From Hyphomicrobiales bacterium (GTDB taxonomy: Bacteria; Pseudomonadota; Alphaproteobacteria; Rhizobiales; Rhizobiaceae), in the NCBI GenBank assembly GCA_900469625.1, contig UBXV01000034.1, positions 1-64,000 on the forward strand: DNA of 64,000 bases. The letters run 5' to 3'. Every line of letters begins with the position of its first letter. The first letter of the stretch is position 1. Of the stretch, positions 28,005 to 36,999 are shown piece after piece. Under the pieces are notes generated by a model that worked only from the letters and a program-made list of their open reading frames with translations, ran no database searches and was not told where the DNA came from. The position numbers were made by a program, and so were the translations under genes.

Positions 28005-28167
28005 CATCGAAGCGATGCACCTCCTCCCGCAGAACTTCGATGCATGCAGGCGCTTTCTCCTCCTCCCAACGAGCGCCGGCCGGAATGGCAACACTCCTCC
28101 TCCCAGTTGCCATTCAATCCCTTTAAGAGCCTGCCGCACCTCCTCCCGCGGCAGGCTTTTTCTTTTT
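28005..28167 (+). ncRNA. Small RNA with four CCUCCUCCC-loop hairpins (cuckoo-RNA type)
   Basis: Four consecutive hairpins each show CCTCCTCCC in the loop: hairpin 1 (stem 28005-28012 / 28035-28042, motif 28020-28028), hairpin 2 (28049-28054 / 28072-28077, motif 28059-28067), hairpin 3 (10-bp perfect stem 28083-28092 / 28106-28115, motif 28096-28104), hairpin 4 (stem 28128-28137 / 28148-28157, motif 28139-28147) followed by a T-rich tail, which is the terminator. CCUCCUCCC is complementary to Shine-Dalgarno sequences; RNAs with such loops are known in Rhizobiales and Rhodobacter (cuckoo and CcsR families), usually with one or two loops per RNA. TATATT at 27994-27999 could be the -10 of a promoter starting near 28005; the -35 is poor. 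Whether it is one RNA or is processed into units is unknown. Confidence 0.82.
28128..28167 (+). terminator. Rho-independent terminator of the small RNA
   Basis: Perfect stem AGCCTGCCGC / GCGGCAGGCT with a ten-base loop, followed by TTT-TCTTTTTC. The loop itself contains the fourth CCTCCTCCC motif. Confidence 0.9.
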
Positions 28168-28456
28168 CAGGGCACGGTTTGGCGGATGTGGGCGGGTATC
28201 ACCATTGATCGAAATATAGCCTCGGCGGCGATGCGCGACTGCGCGTGGCACAGGTCGGGTCATGGGGTCATGGGGGCAGCAAGCGCATTGCGCATGCCAC
28301 GGATCCGTGGGGACGGTTGACCGGTCGCCATTGGGCCGAGGCGGTCGATGTGACGGCGACCGTCGGAGCGCGTCGCGCGCGCTCAGGATATACTTGATTT
28401 CGCACGCTCGGCGCGTACGAAAGCCCAAAGCCGCTGGCGGCCTTGCACGGCCAATT

Positions 28457-29488
28457 CTAGCTCGCGCGTCGGGCGAGCCAGTTCTGCCAGTCGTTCTCGT
28501 CGCCGTGGAACACGTTGAGGTCGATCTTGCCTTCAACGCCGTGCGACAGCCCGGAGCCCGAATACTGCCAGAAGACCCACTTGCGGCCCGGGTATCTCTT
28601 GGAGGGATGAGCTGCAACCGAGCGTAGCCAGAACGGATAGTCGAGCAGCTCGCCCGAAAGGTTGTCGGCATAGAAATCGGGGGCGGTGTAGATGATCGGG
28701 CGCTGGCCGTAATGCGCCTCGAGCTTGTCCATGAAGACCTGCATCTTTTCCAGCACGCGGGCGCGCGACAGCCGCCGTTTGCAGCTCGACTCGCCATTGT
28801 ATTCGACATCGATCACCGGTGGCAGCGCGCCGGCTTCCCGCGGGACATTGCGAATGAACCAGTCGGCCTGCTCGCCGGCCGTGCGGCACCAGTAGAAGAA
28901 GTGGTAAGCGCCACGCTTCAGTCCGGCTTCCTTTGCCTTGCGCCAGTTCGTCTTGAACATCGGATCCAGGTGGTCGCCGCCATCGGTCGCCTTGATGAAG
29001 GCGAAGTTGGCACCTTGCGTGCGCAGCCTGGGCCAGTCGATCTCACCCTGCCAGCGCGAAACGTCGACGCCATGGACGGCCATCTTGCGGGGGGACGCCC
29101 GCCCGAAATTGATCGGCTTGGCGTCGCGGAAACGGTGTCCGTAGATCTGCGTGCGCGTTCCAGGCGTCGTCAGGACGGCAGGCGTCGCGGGCACGATCGC
29201 GGCAACAGGCCGTTCGAGCGGCATCGGCATTGCGACGGTTCTTGTCTGTGGCTGGAACGCTTCCGGCTCCGGCACGGTTCCGGCCCAGGCAAGCACTTCC
29301 TGTGGTGGCGCTGTCTGCGCCTGGGCAACGCCGACGCTGGCCGACGGCACGGGCGACGCCGGCACGACGGAGCTCGTCGTTTCGCGCGAGGGCTGTTGCG
29401 GCACGATCGTATCGAGCGCCGAACTGGACGTGCAGCCTGCCAAGACCAGGCAGGCAAGGAACATTGCTGGCACAGCTGAGAAACGCAT
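28457..29488 (-). CDS. GH25-family lysozyme, lipoprotein
   Basis: 343 residues. The N-terminus is a lipoprotein signal with lipobox L-V-L-A-G-C (Cys near residue 18). A Pro/Ser/Thr-rich linker to about residue 135 precedes the glycoside hydrolase 25 barrel: VHGVDVSRWQGEIDW, then FAFIKATDGGDHLDP, RGAYHFFYWC, PPVIDVEYNG (catalytic Asp/Glu pair), YTAPDFY, and the closing KIDLNVFHG. Enzymes of this family cleave the beta-1,4 bond of peptidoglycan. A surface-anchored form with a long linker suggests cell-wall remodelling. The start at 29488 follows the Met before RFSAVPAM. It stands alone, facing the small-RNA gene. Confidence 0.88.
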   Translation of the reverse strand: MRFSAVPAMFLACLVLAGCTSSSALDTIVPQQPSRETTSSVVPASPVPSASVGVAQAQTAPPQEVLAWAGTVPEPEAFQPQTRTVAMPMPLERPVAAIVPATPAVLTTPGTRTQIYGHRFRDAKPINFGRASPRKMAVHGVDVSRWQGEIDWPRLRTQGANFAFIKATDGGDHLDPMFKTNWRKAKEAGLKRGAYHFFYWCRTAGEQADWFIRNVPREAGALPPVIDVEYNGESSCKRRLSRARVLEKMQVFMDKLEAHYGQRPIIYTAPDFYADNLSGELLDYPFWLRSVAAHPSKRYPGRKWVFWQYSGSGLSHGVEGKIDLNVFHGDENDWQNWLARRAS

Positions 29489-29636
29489 GAGCACCCGTAC
29501 GCAAAACATGTCGGCGGCGAGGAACAGTGCCGCCGTGACCCCATTGATTTGAAATTGCTAACGGAAACTTACCGGAAAAGACTAAATACAATCTTTACGG
29601 CCGCCCCCCATGGAGGCGGCGCCCAAGGAGCCGCGA

Positions 29637-30122
29637 TCAGGACGATCTGTCCGGGTGGTCGGCGCAGGGGCGTGATCCGCTGCCCCTGGCCGCGCCGTAG
29701 CGCCTTTCGAAATCAGCGGCGATATCCGAGATGGCGATTTCGCCGAGGCGCCTCAGCAGCAGTGTCTCCGCCTCATCGAGCGTGCGCTCCAGCGCCGAAT
29801 TGACGGCCTGTTCGACCAGGCATTGCGGCTCTTCGGTCGCGACACCCATGGCGAAAAAGCCGGGGCTCCCGATCGTCCTGTAGACATCGAGGAGAGTGAT
29901 GTCCGAAAGCGGCCGCGACAACGTCCAGCCGCCGCCATGGCCTTTTTCGGACGAGACATAGCCGGCGTCGCGCAGACCGGCCATCGTACGTCGGACGACG
30001 ACGGAGTTCGTCCCGAGCATCTGGGCGATCCTTTCGGATGTCATCGGCTGTGCATGCTTTTCCATGTGCAGCAACACATGCAGCAATCGTGAGAGGCGTC
30101 CGTCCTGTCGCAATGGCACCAT
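29637..30122 (-). CDS. Rrf2-family transcriptional regulator
   Basis: 161 residues. Winged-helix part RLSRLLHVLLHMEKHAQPMTS, then VVVRRTMAGLRDAGYVSSEKGHGGGW, typical of Rrf2. The Fe-S type cysteines are absent except one in EPQCLVEQAV, so it is likely a redox or ligand sensor without a cluster. Start uncertain: the ATG at 30122 aligns with family N-termini, 30146 is possible, and neither has a good ribosome site. It lies 98 bases after the flavoprotein gene on the same strand and probably controls it; two 12-base direct repeats and a palindrome in the flavoprotein promoter are candidate sites. Confidence 0.82.
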   Translation of the reverse strand: MVPLRQDGRLSRLLHVLLHMEKHAQPMTSERIAQMLGTNSVVVRRTMAGLRDAGYVSSEKGHGGGWTLSRPLSDITLLDVYRTIGSPGFFAMGVATEEPQCLVEQAVNSALERTLDEAETLLLRRLGEIAISDIAADFERRYGAARGSGSRPCADHPDRSS

Positions 30123-30220
30123 TTCCTGTTTTGCATCTGATAGCATGGATGGTGCGGGCCGGGGAGACCGATGCAGCATTGTGCATCTCAGCGATGCGGG
30201 GGTGCTGATGTGGCGGACCC

Positions 30221-31108
30221 TCAGTCGAACATCAGGGACCGATGGGTGGCCGCGCCGGCCATTGCGCCGTCACCGACAGCCAGCGCCACCGACCCCGCAG
30301 ACCTTGCCGCGTCGCCGCAGGCAAAGACGCCGTGAACGGTCGTCGCCTTCATGGCGTCGGTCCGGATGGAGCGACCGAGCGGACCATCATCGAAGGCGCA
30401 ACCGAGCTGTTCGGCAAAGGGTGCCGCCACCTCTGTCCTGGTGGCGGTGAACAGGCCCGACATCGGGAGCACGCGCCCGTCCTTCATGACGACATTTGCC
30501 CGCTCTCCTTCCAGCCTGTCGATCGTTCCTCGCTCCACTGTCACATTGCGCCGTGCCAGTTGCAGCAACTGATCCGCATCGGGCTCGAATGCACCGTTGA
30601 GAAAGAACGTGGTCGGTCCCCAGTCCGGCAGCATCAGCGCGTGGTGCATGGAAATAGCGGATGTCGCAAGCACGCCGATCGCGCCCTCTTCGAGTTCGTA
30701 GCCATGGCAGTAGGGGCAGTGGAAGACGCTTTTGCCCCAGCGTTCGGCAAGGCCATCCAGTTCCGGCAGCACATCCGTGACGCCGGTCGCAAGAACAAGC
30801 CGTCGGCCGGTGACGTCGGCACCCTGCCGGAGCGCAATCTTGAAGCCATCCTTCAAGGGCTCGGCGCTTGTCGCCTCGTCCTGCAACCATTGCACGGTCG
30901 GGTACTCCATCAACTGTGCGCGGCCTTCGGCCGCGATTGCCGAGGGCGTGTTGCCGTCCTGGGTGAGAAAGCCGTGCGACGTTTCTGCGAAGCGGTTGCG
31001 GCGCAGGCCCTTGTCAATGATCAGGACCTTGCGGCGGGCGCGGGCGAGCTGCAGGCCGGCTGATAGGCCGGCATAGCTGCCGCCGAGGATGATTGCGTCA
31101 AAGGACAT
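30221..31108 (-). CDS. Thioredoxin-reductase-like FAD-dependent oxidoreductase
   Basis: 295 residues with FAD fold AIILGGSYAGLSAGLQLARA, a redox-active disulfide C-P-Y-C in HCPYCHGYELEEG, and the C-terminal FAD motif GVFACGDAARSAGSVALAVGDG (split). This is the layout of single-domain thioredoxin-reductase-like enzymes that lack the tight thioredoxin-binding part, and probably reduces a disulfide or quinone in the cytosol. Its promoter carries repeats that probably bind the Rrf2 protein encoded downstream. Confidence 0.87.
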   Translation of the reverse strand: MSFDAIILGGSYAGLSAGLQLARARRKVLIIDKGLRRNRFAETSHGFLTQDGNTPSAIAAEGRAQLMEYPTVQWLQDEATSAEPLKDGFKIALRQGADVTGRRLVLATGVTDVLPELDGLAERWGKSVFHCPYCHGYELEEGAIGVLATSAISMHHALMLPDWGPTTFFLNGAFEPDADQLLQLARRNVTVERGTIDRLEGERANVVMKDGRVLPMSGLFTATRTEVAAPFAEQLGCAFDDGPLGRSIRTDAMKATTVHGVFACGDAARSAGSVALAVGDGAMAGAATHRSLMFD

Positions 31109-31135
31109 GTCGCCTCCTGTTTCGGTTTTGCATCT

Positions 31136-31192
31136 TTATAAGTTACGTGATTTCCGATTGCAATATCATGATATGTCAAAAGTTACATGATG
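31136..31192 (-). promoter_or_regulatory. Promoter and candidate Rrf2 operator of the flavoprotein gene
   Basis: On the minus strand TTGCAA (31164-31159) and TATAAA (31141-31136) are separated by 17 bases. Two direct 12-base repeats, AAGTTACGTGAT (31141-31152) and AAGTTACATGAT (31181-31192), lie 40 bases apart, one overlapping the -10 region. Between them is the perfect 12-base palindrome ATATCATGATAT (31164-31175), which covers the edge of the -35. Repression from these sites is inferred. Confidence 0.65.
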
Positions 31193-31441
31193 GGCGCTGG
31201 TAACGCCGGGAAAGGTCCTCGCGGATGGATCCGCAGCACGCCAGGATCGATCGGTATTCTTCCCCGGCAAATTGCCTAGGATCGCGATGCCAGCTTCGCT
31301 TCCGCGTTCCGCACGTGCGGACAAACATATGCCTTTTTGATAATGGAAGGGGAAACGCGGCGCGGCCTGGCATTCATTCTCGTGAGCGCGTCGCTCCCGC
31401 CATCGGCCCCGTCGGACGCCCTATCAACGACCGGAATTCTC

Positions 31442-32029
31442 ATGCTTCGCAGCTTGTATAATTGGACGATGGACCTCGCTGGCCGGAAATCGGCTGCCTG
31501 GTGGCTGGCACTTGTTGCCTTCGTCGAAAGCTCCGTCTTCGTGGTCCCGGCCGACGTCCTGTTCCTGCCCATGGTGCTGGCAAAACCGCATAGAGCCTAT
31601 CGCTATGCGTTCCTCGCGACCGTCTTTTCCGTGCTCGGCGGTATCGCCGGCTGGTTCCTCGGCCATTATGCCTTCGATGCCATTGCCCGTCCGATCCTGC
31701 AATTCTATGGCAAGCTCGACGCGTTCGAATCCATGCGCGCATCGGTCGATATCGAGGCAATCCTGCTGCTGCTGGTAACCTCGGGGCTTGCTCATGTTCC
31801 GCCGATGAAGGTGGTCACAATTCTGTCGGGGGCGGCCAATGTCAGCCTCGGCATGTTCATAGCGTCGGCAGTGATCACGCGCGGCGCCCGCTTCTTCATC
31901 CTGGCCGCGGTCCTTCGCCGGCATGGCGACACCGTCCGCCACTTCATCGAAAAGCGTTTGGGGCTGATCGCCGCCGGCGGTGCGGCGGCGCTGATCATGC
32001 TTTATGCGGGTTACGTCCTGGTGAAATGA
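31442..32029 (+). CDS. YqaA/DedA-family membrane protein
   Basis: 195 residues with about five hydrophobic segments. The signature VAFVESSVFVVPADVLFLPMVLAKP with the Glu in the first membrane hairpin, and GGIAGWFLGHYAFDAI and HVPPMKVVTILSGA, fit the SNARE-associated/YqaA group. Members move lipid carriers or keep the membrane potential. The frame is open from 31337 but the ATG at 31442 begins the homology. No operon partner. Confidence 0.82.
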   Translation: MLRSLYNWTMDLAGRKSAAWWLALVAFVESSVFVVPADVLFLPMVLAKPHRAYRYAFLATVFSVLGGIAGWFLGHYAFDAIARPILQFYGKLDAFESMRASVDIEAILLLLVTSGLAHVPPMKVVTILSGAANVSLGMFIASAVITRGARFFILAAVLRRHGDTVRHFIEKRLGLIAAGGAAALIMLYAGYVLVK

Positions 32030-32166
32030 GGGCGGTCTGTCGGCGCCGATCCGGCCGCAGGCACACCGCGTCTACCGCAAATTGATATCTTGCCAACCGG
32101 GCGCAAGCGGCGGCCAAATGGAGCTATTCCAGGTCGCGCAGTTTAGTCTCCGAGAGGCGAGTGTCC

Positions 32167-33438
32167 ATGCGGCTTATCGTTGTCAACGACGTGTCGGAGG
32201 CCCTGGGCGGTGCGACCAAGGTCGCGCTCCAGTGCATAGAGGCAGGTGTTGCGGCGGGGCTGGAATGCGCCGTTCTGGTCGGTGATGACGGTGCGGGAAT
32301 TCGCGCGCGCTTCCCCGGTGTGCGGGTCGAGGCTCTGGGCGAGCGCCCCTTGCGTGACGGCGTCCGTTTCGCAAACCTGTTCGACAGACATTTCAACGGC
32401 CGCGCCTATCGTGCCTTGCGCCGGCTCCTCAAAACCGGCAGCGATACGGTCGTCCATGTGCACGGCTGGTCGCAAATCCTTTCCCCTTCGATTTTCCATG
32501 CGCTGGCCCGAAGCGAGGCCAAGGTGGTCGTGACCGCCCATGATTTCTTCCTGACCTGTCCGAACGGCGCCTATGCGCATTTCGGCAGGGGCGACATCTG
32601 TCGCGAAAAACCGCTGTCTGCCGGCTGCCTCGCCAGCGCCTGCGACAAGCGCAACTATCTTCACAAGCTCTGGCGTTTCGCCCGCGCGATGACCCAGGTG
32701 GCGGCCGGCGAAGCGTTCTGGGCCCGCGTCGGCGTCATTCTCGCCCATGAGGGCATGGAGCCATATCTCGGCGCAGGTCCGCTTAGAAATTTCCTGACAT
32801 TACGCACGCCATCGACGCCGCTGACGCGGGTTCCGGTCGAAGCCTGGCGAAATGAGCGCGCGCTGTTTCTGGGGCGCATGTCGGTGGAAAAGGGCGTGCG
32901 CACTCTGGCCGACGCGCTGAACCTGACGGGTCGGACGGCGACTTTGATCGGGCGCGGGCCGCTGCTCGAGGAGATACAGGGCGCGCTTCCCCACTGTTAC
33001 GTCCCCGGCTGGCTTGATGACGAAGAGGTCGCATATGTGGCGGCAAGGGCGCGTTACTTCTTCATGCCTTCGCGGATGCCGGAACCCTACGGTCTTGTCG
33101 CAGCCGAAGCGCTGATGTCCGGAATACCGGTGATCGCCAGCAGCAATGCGTTGATTGCCAGGGAGATCGAGGAGAACCAGGCGGGGCTTGTGTTTGAAAG
33201 CGGCAATGCCCGCTCACTCGCCGAAAAGATGCTGTCGATGGAGAATGACGCGTTGGTCCGACAATTGAGCGAGGGTGCCGTTGCCTATGGCCGCAGCGTG
33301 GCGCCCTCGAAAGAGGAATGGCGCCAGCGCATGGTCGATATCTACACGGGGCGGGTCAAATTTTCGACTCGTGACGTGATGACGGAAGCACGGGGGCAAC
33401 CGGAACGCCCGGCGTTTGAACTGGCCGGGCGGATCTGA
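32167..33438 (+). CDS. GT4-family glycosyltransferase
   Basis: 423 residues with GT-B fold. N-terminal domain: LIVVNDVSEALGGATKVALQ and VHVHGWSQILSPS. C-terminal domain: ALFLGRMSVEKGVRTLADAL and the donor-binding E-x7-E motif in PEPYGLVAAEALMSGIPVIAS. The enzyme is cytosolic and transfers a sugar to an acceptor, presumably for a surface polysaccharide. ATG at 32167 (GAGAGG nine bases upstream) is chosen; a GTG six bases earlier is also possible. Its acceptor is unknown. The next gene, 13 bases on, is a sugar epimerase. Confidence 0.85.
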   Translation: MRLIVVNDVSEALGGATKVALQCIEAGVAAGLECAVLVGDDGAGIRARFPGVRVEALGERPLRDGVRFANLFDRHFNGRAYRALRRLLKTGSDTVVHVHGWSQILSPSIFHALARSEAKVVVTAHDFFLTCPNGAYAHFGRGDICREKPLSAGCLASACDKRNYLHKLWRFARAMTQVAAGEAFWARVGVILAHEGMEPYLGAGPLRNFLTLRTPSTPLTRVPVEAWRNERALFLGRMSVEKGVRTLADALNLTGRTATLIGRGPLLEEIQGALPHCYVPGWLDDEEVAYVAARARYFFMPSRMPEPYGLVAAEALMSGIPVIASSNALIAREIEENQAGLVFESGNARSLAEKMLSMENDALVRQLSEGAVAYGRSVAPSKEEWRQRMVDIYTGRVKFSTRDVMTEARGQPERPAFELAGRI

Positions 33439-33451
33439 AAGGGGGAGGGGG

Positions 33452-34423
33452 ATGGCGCGTGCATTGGTGACGGGGGGAGCAGGATTCGTGGGGCGCCATC
33501 TCTGCGCCAAGCTCCTATCGGAAGGCGTCGATGTCGTCTGCGTCGACAAGCTTGCGCGCGGGACGGGCGCGATGCGCCCCGCGCAATGGCATGCTCCGCC
33601 CAAGGGCGGCTTCGTTCTCATCGAGGAGGATTGCCGCCGCTATTTCGATCGCGCCGCCGAACGGTTCGATATGGTGTTCCATCTCGCCGCCATGGTGGGC
33701 GGTCGCGTCATGCTGGAGACCCAGACGCTGCTGGTTGCCGAGGATCTTGCCGTCGACACCGACATGTGGCGCTGGGCGGCACGCACGCGCCCGGGGTCGG
33801 TCGTCTATTTCAGCTCGAGCGCCGCCTACCCCGTTGGCCTGCAGCGCCCCGAAGGGTATCGCAAGCTCAGCGAAGACATGATCGACTTCGAACATACGCT
33901 CGGCGTCCCGGATCTGAGCTATGGCTGGGCGAAACTCAGCGGCGAATATCTGATGAAGCTCTATGTCGAGAATTACGGCGGGCGGGCGGTCGCCTATCGT
34001 CCGTTCAGCGGCTACGGCGAAGATCAGGACCTGAGCTACCCCTTCCCGGCAATCTGCCAGCGGCTGATCGAGGAGCGCGGTTCGGATGAGGTCTTCGTCT
34101 GGGGCTCCGGACGGCAATGCCGCGATTTCATCCATATCTCGGATTGCATCGATTTCGTCTGGAAGACGTTTACGCGGCTTCAGAACGGCGGATCTCTCAA
34201 TATCTCGACCGGTATCGCCACATCGTTCATCGAACTCGCCAGGCTCGTCAGCCGGGGCATCGGCTGGGAGCCGAAAATATCCGGTCGGTCGGACAAGCCG
34301 GAGGGCGTGTTCTTCCGCTGCGGCGACACGGCGCTGCAGTCCTCCTATGGCCTAGCACCACGCGTCAGCCTCGAAGCCGGCGTGGCGCGCGCGCTCGATC
34401 ACCTGCGAACGAGGGTGCACTGA
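33452..34423 (+). CDS. NAD-dependent nucleotide-sugar epimerase/reductase
   Basis: 323 residues of the extended short-chain dehydrogenase family. Cofactor motif T-G-G-A-G-F-V-G, catalytic Y-x-x-x-K as Y-G-W-A-K, and SSSAAYP. The closest families I recognise are GDP-mannose 3,5-epimerase and GDP-fucose synthase type enzymes (RDFIHISDCIDF), but substrate is not decided. AGGGGGAGG precedes the ATG. It forms a two-gene unit with the glycosyltransferase. Confidence 0.85.
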   Translation: MARALVTGGAGFVGRHLCAKLLSEGVDVVCVDKLARGTGAMRPAQWHAPPKGGFVLIEEDCRRYFDRAAERFDMVFHLAAMVGGRVMLETQTLLVAEDLAVDTDMWRWAARTRPGSVVYFSSSAAYPVGLQRPEGYRKLSEDMIDFEHTLGVPDLSYGWAKLSGEYLMKLYVENYGGRAVAYRPFSGYGEDQDLSYPFPAICQRLIEERGSDEVFVWGSGRQCRDFIHISDCIDFVWKTFTRLQNGGSLNISTGIATSFIELARLVSRGIGWEPKISGRSDKPEGVFFRCGDTALQSSYGLAPRVSLEAGVARALDHLRTRVH

Positions 34424-34443
34424 CCTCGCGTTGCTCTTGCCCG

Positions 34444-35256
34444 TCAATAACCGGACGCGGGCGCATTCGCGCCCGCGGATGAGACGGGAACATCGTCAAA
34501 ACTCGCTCGCAGGCGGCTCGTAGCACTGACAAGCAGGCTGACATCATTGCCGACCGCGACGAAAAGCGCGCCAAGTTCGAGGTAACGTTTCGCAAGCTTG
34601 GTGTCGGAGGTGAGGATGCCGGCCGCCTTTCCGTGCGACTGGATCCGCGCGAGTGCCGCTTCGACCGCCTGCTGGACCTCCGGGGCGCCTGGCCGGCCAA
34701 GAAAGCCCATGTCTGCGGCCAGATCAGCGGGGCCGATAAAGACGCCGTCGACCCCTTCGGTCGAGGCAATCTCGTCGAGGGCGGCCAATCCCGCGCGGCT
34801 TTCCACCTGCAGTAGCAGGCAGATTTCGGCGTTGGCCGTTGCCAGATAATCCTCCGCCCGGTTAAAGGCGGACGCCCGGGCAAGCGCGGCGCCGACGCCG
34901 CGCATGCCGTGTGGCGGATATCGCACAGCCCGCACCAGCGCGCGGGCCTGCTCGCCGGTCTCGACCATCGGCACCAGCAGCGTCTGTGCGCCGATATCGA
35001 GAAGCTGCTTGATCAGCCAGGGCTCGCCGATCACAGGGCGGATGATCGGATGGCTCGGCGAACCCGAAAGCGCCTGCAGTTGCGCCATCATCAACGGCAC
35101 GTCGTTGGGCGCATGTTCGCCATCGATGAGCAGCCAGTCGAAGCCGGCACCGCCGCAGGTTTCAGCCGTATAGGGGTTGGCAAGCGCCAGCCAGAGGCCG
35201 ATCTGCGGCCGTCCTTCGGCAAGCGCCTGCTTGAACGTGTTGCGGGGAGCGGGCAT
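34444..35256 (-). CDS. hpaI: 4-hydroxy-2-oxoheptane-1,7-dioate aldolase
   Basis: 270 residues, class II pyruvate aldolase of the HpcH/HpaI family. It splits 4-hydroxy-2-oxoheptane-1,7-dioate into pyruvate and succinate semialdehyde, the last step of homoprotocatechuate meta-cleavage. Supported by [26 protein letters not shown] (conserved base His), [10 protein letters not shown] (metal Glu region), [10 protein letters not shown]. The metal and His are intact. Last gene of the hpa operon, eight bases after hpaH; the extra sixteen residues upstream of the Met at 35256 overlap hpaH. A 9-bp GC stem spans its last codons (34456-34477). Confidence 0.93.
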   Translation of the reverse strand: MPAPRNTFKQALAEGRPQIGLWLALANPYTAETCGGAGFDWLLIDGEHAPNDVPLMMAQLQALSGSPSHPIIRPVIGEPWLIKQLLDIGAQTLLVPMVETGEQARALVRAVRYPPHGMRGVGAALARASAFNRAEDYLATANAEICLLLQVESRAGLAALDEIASTEGVDGVFIGPADLAADMGFLGRPGAPEVQQAVEAALARIQSHGKAAGILTSDTKLAKRYLELGALFVAVGNDVSLLVSATSRLRASFDDVPVSSAGANAPASGY

Positions 35257-35264
35257 GGGCGTCC

Positions 35265-36068
35265 CTATTCGAAAAAGCAGCTGACGGTTCCCTGCGGCCC
35301 GCAATCGGCGACGATGGTGTCGCCGTGACGGGCCTCGACGGGGCGGATGAAGGAGCCGGCAAGGACGATCTGCCCGGCGTCGATGCGGTCGCCGTAGCTG
35401 GTGAGTCTCCGGGCGAGCCAGGCGATCCCGCGGGCGGGGTGATTGAGCACACCGGCGCCGAGCCCGGTTTCCTCCACTTCCGCATTGCGCGAGACGATGG
35501 CGCCCATCCAGCGCATGTCGACATCCTGTGGCCGCATGGCGCGGCCGCCGATGACGATGCCGGCATTGGCGGCATTGTCGGAAATGGTGTCGACGATGGT
35601 GCGGGCCTTCTTCGTTTCCGGGTCGGCGCGCAGGATGCGCGTATCGAGAATTTCAAGCGCCGGGGTGATGTAGTCCGTGGCGTTGAGCACGTCGAAGACG
35701 CTGACATTCGGGCCGGCGAGCGGCGCCTTCATCACGAAGGCGATCTCGGCCTCGATGCGCGGCTGGATGAAACGATCCGCCGGGATCGTCGCGCCATCCT
35801 CGAACATCATGTCGTCGAACAGCACGCCGGAATCGGGAATGTCGATGTTGAGTGCATATTGCATCGCCTTCGACGTCAGCCCGATCTTCCAGCCGATAAC
35901 CCGCCGGCCGCGGGCGATCTTCTGCTTCACCCAGGCCGATTGCACGGCATAGGCGTCGTCCATGGTCATTTCGGGATGCTTGAGGGAGAGAAGGCCGGTC
36001 TGGATGCGGCTTTTCTCTGCCTCATCCAGCGCCTTTGCGGCAGCGGCGATTTCGTTGGCGTCCAGCAT
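35265..36068 (-). CDS. hpaH: 2-oxohept-3-ene-1,7-dioate hydratase
   Basis: 267 residues, the usual length for HpaH. It hydrates 2-oxohept-3-enedioate to 4-hydroxy-2-oxoheptanedioate. FAH-superfamily hydratase hallmarks: [30 protein letters not shown] (metal-binding Glu pair) and LEILDTRI; the closing [20 protein letters not shown] segment is also typical. Four bases separate it from the hpaG stop. Confidence 0.95.
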   Translation of the reverse strand: MLDANEIAAAAKALDEAEKSRIQTGLLSLKHPEMTMDDAYAVQSAWVKQKIARGRRVIGWKIGLTSKAMQYALNIDIPDSGVLFDDMMFEDGATIPADRFIQPRIEAEIAFVMKAPLAGPNVSVFDVLNATDYITPALEILDTRILRADPETKKARTIVDTISDNAANAGIVIGGRAMRPQDVDMRWMGAIVSRNAEVEETGLGAGVLNHPARGIAWLARRLTSYGDRIDAGQIVLAGSFIRPVEARHGDTIVADCGPQGTVSCFFE

Positions 36069-36071
36069 GGT

Positions 36072-36941
36072 TCAGGCCTCGTCGGCAATCGGATTGGCAA
36101 GCAAGCCGATGCCATCGGCCTCGACCTCGACGATGTCGCCGGGCTTCAGCCAGATCGGCGGGTCGAAACGGGCGCCGGCGCCGGTTGGCGTTCCCGTGAC
36201 GATGACGTCGCCGGCTACGAGCGTCGTAAATGTCGAGACGTAGTTGATGATCTTGCGGAAGGAGAAGATCATTCGGCTCGTGCGGTCCTGCTGGCGCACT
36301 TCGCCGTTGACGCGGGTTTCCAGCTTGATGTCGGCGATCTGCGCTTCGTCGGTGAAGGGCACGAGCCACGGGCCGATCGACCCGGTTCGGTCGAAGTTCT
36401 TGCCCTGCGTCACGTTGAACTTGGCGTGGCGCACCCAGTCGCGGATCGTGCCCTCGTTGCAGAGCGACAGCGCTGCGATGTGATCGAGCGCCGATGCCTC
36501 TGGGATGCGCCGGCCGCCCTTGCCTATGACGATGACGATCTCGCCCTCGTAGTCGAGTTCAGGGCTTTCGGGTGGGCGGATCAGGGGCTGCCCGTGGCCG
36601 GTAAACGAGCGCGGAAAGCGAATGAACAGCGAAGGGTTGGAGGGTGCTGCCTGTCCGTCCTTATATTCCGCATTGCGATCCGGGAAGTTGACGCCGACGC
36701 AGATGATCTTCTCCGGCGCTGGCACGGGGATCTCGAAGCGGATATCGGCGAGCGACAAGTCCGGCGCGAAGGCGGACGCCTCCTCTGCCAGCCTTGTGAG
36801 AGCGCCGTCGGCGATCACCTCACGGAGCGTCGGCCACGTTGCGCCGTGGCGTCGGGACAGATCGACGATACCGTGATCGCTGACAAGGCCATAGCCGTGG
36901 CGCCCGGCCACGGAAAAACTGGCAAGTTTCGCAGACGTCAT
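36072..36941 (-). CDS. hpaG: 5-oxopent-3-ene-1,2,5-tricarboxylate decarboxylase / HHDD isomerase, FAH family
   Basis: 289 residues with one fumarylacetoacetate-hydrolase domain (about 75-285): ICVGVNFPDRNAEYKDG, SPELDYEGEIVIVIGKGG with the metal-binding E-x-E, and GDVIVTGTPTGAGA. E. coli HpaG has two fused FAH domains; here only one copy is visible, so this protein probably does both decarboxylation and isomerisation, or a second copy lies elsewhere. It sits between the amino acid decarboxylase and hpaH in the operon. Confidence 0.88.
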   Translation of the reverse strand: MTSAKLASFSVAGRHGYGLVSDHGIVDLSRRHGATWPTLREVIADGALTRLAEEASAFAPDLSLADIRFEIPVPAPEKIICVGVNFPDRNAEYKDGQAAPSNPSLFIRFPRSFTGHGQPLIRPPESPELDYEGEIVIVIGKGGRRIPEASALDHIAALSLCNEGTIRDWVRHAKFNVTQGKNFDRTGSIGPWLVPFTDEAQIADIKLETRVNGEVRQQDRTSRMIFSFRKIINYVSTFTTLVAGDVIVTGTPTGAGARFDPPIWLKPGDIVEVEADGIGLLANPIADEA

Positions 36942-36999
36942 TTCAATCCTCCGTGCCGGTCAGGCACCGCCTGCGGGTAAGCGTGCTCGATCTTCGGGG

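Noticed and set aside
28018-28147. CCTCCTCCC repeats as a microsatellite or CRISPR-like repeat
   Set aside because: Copies are spaced unevenly (about 39, 37 and 43 bases) and each lies in the loop of its own hairpin with unrelated stems, which fits a structured RNA and not a repeat array.
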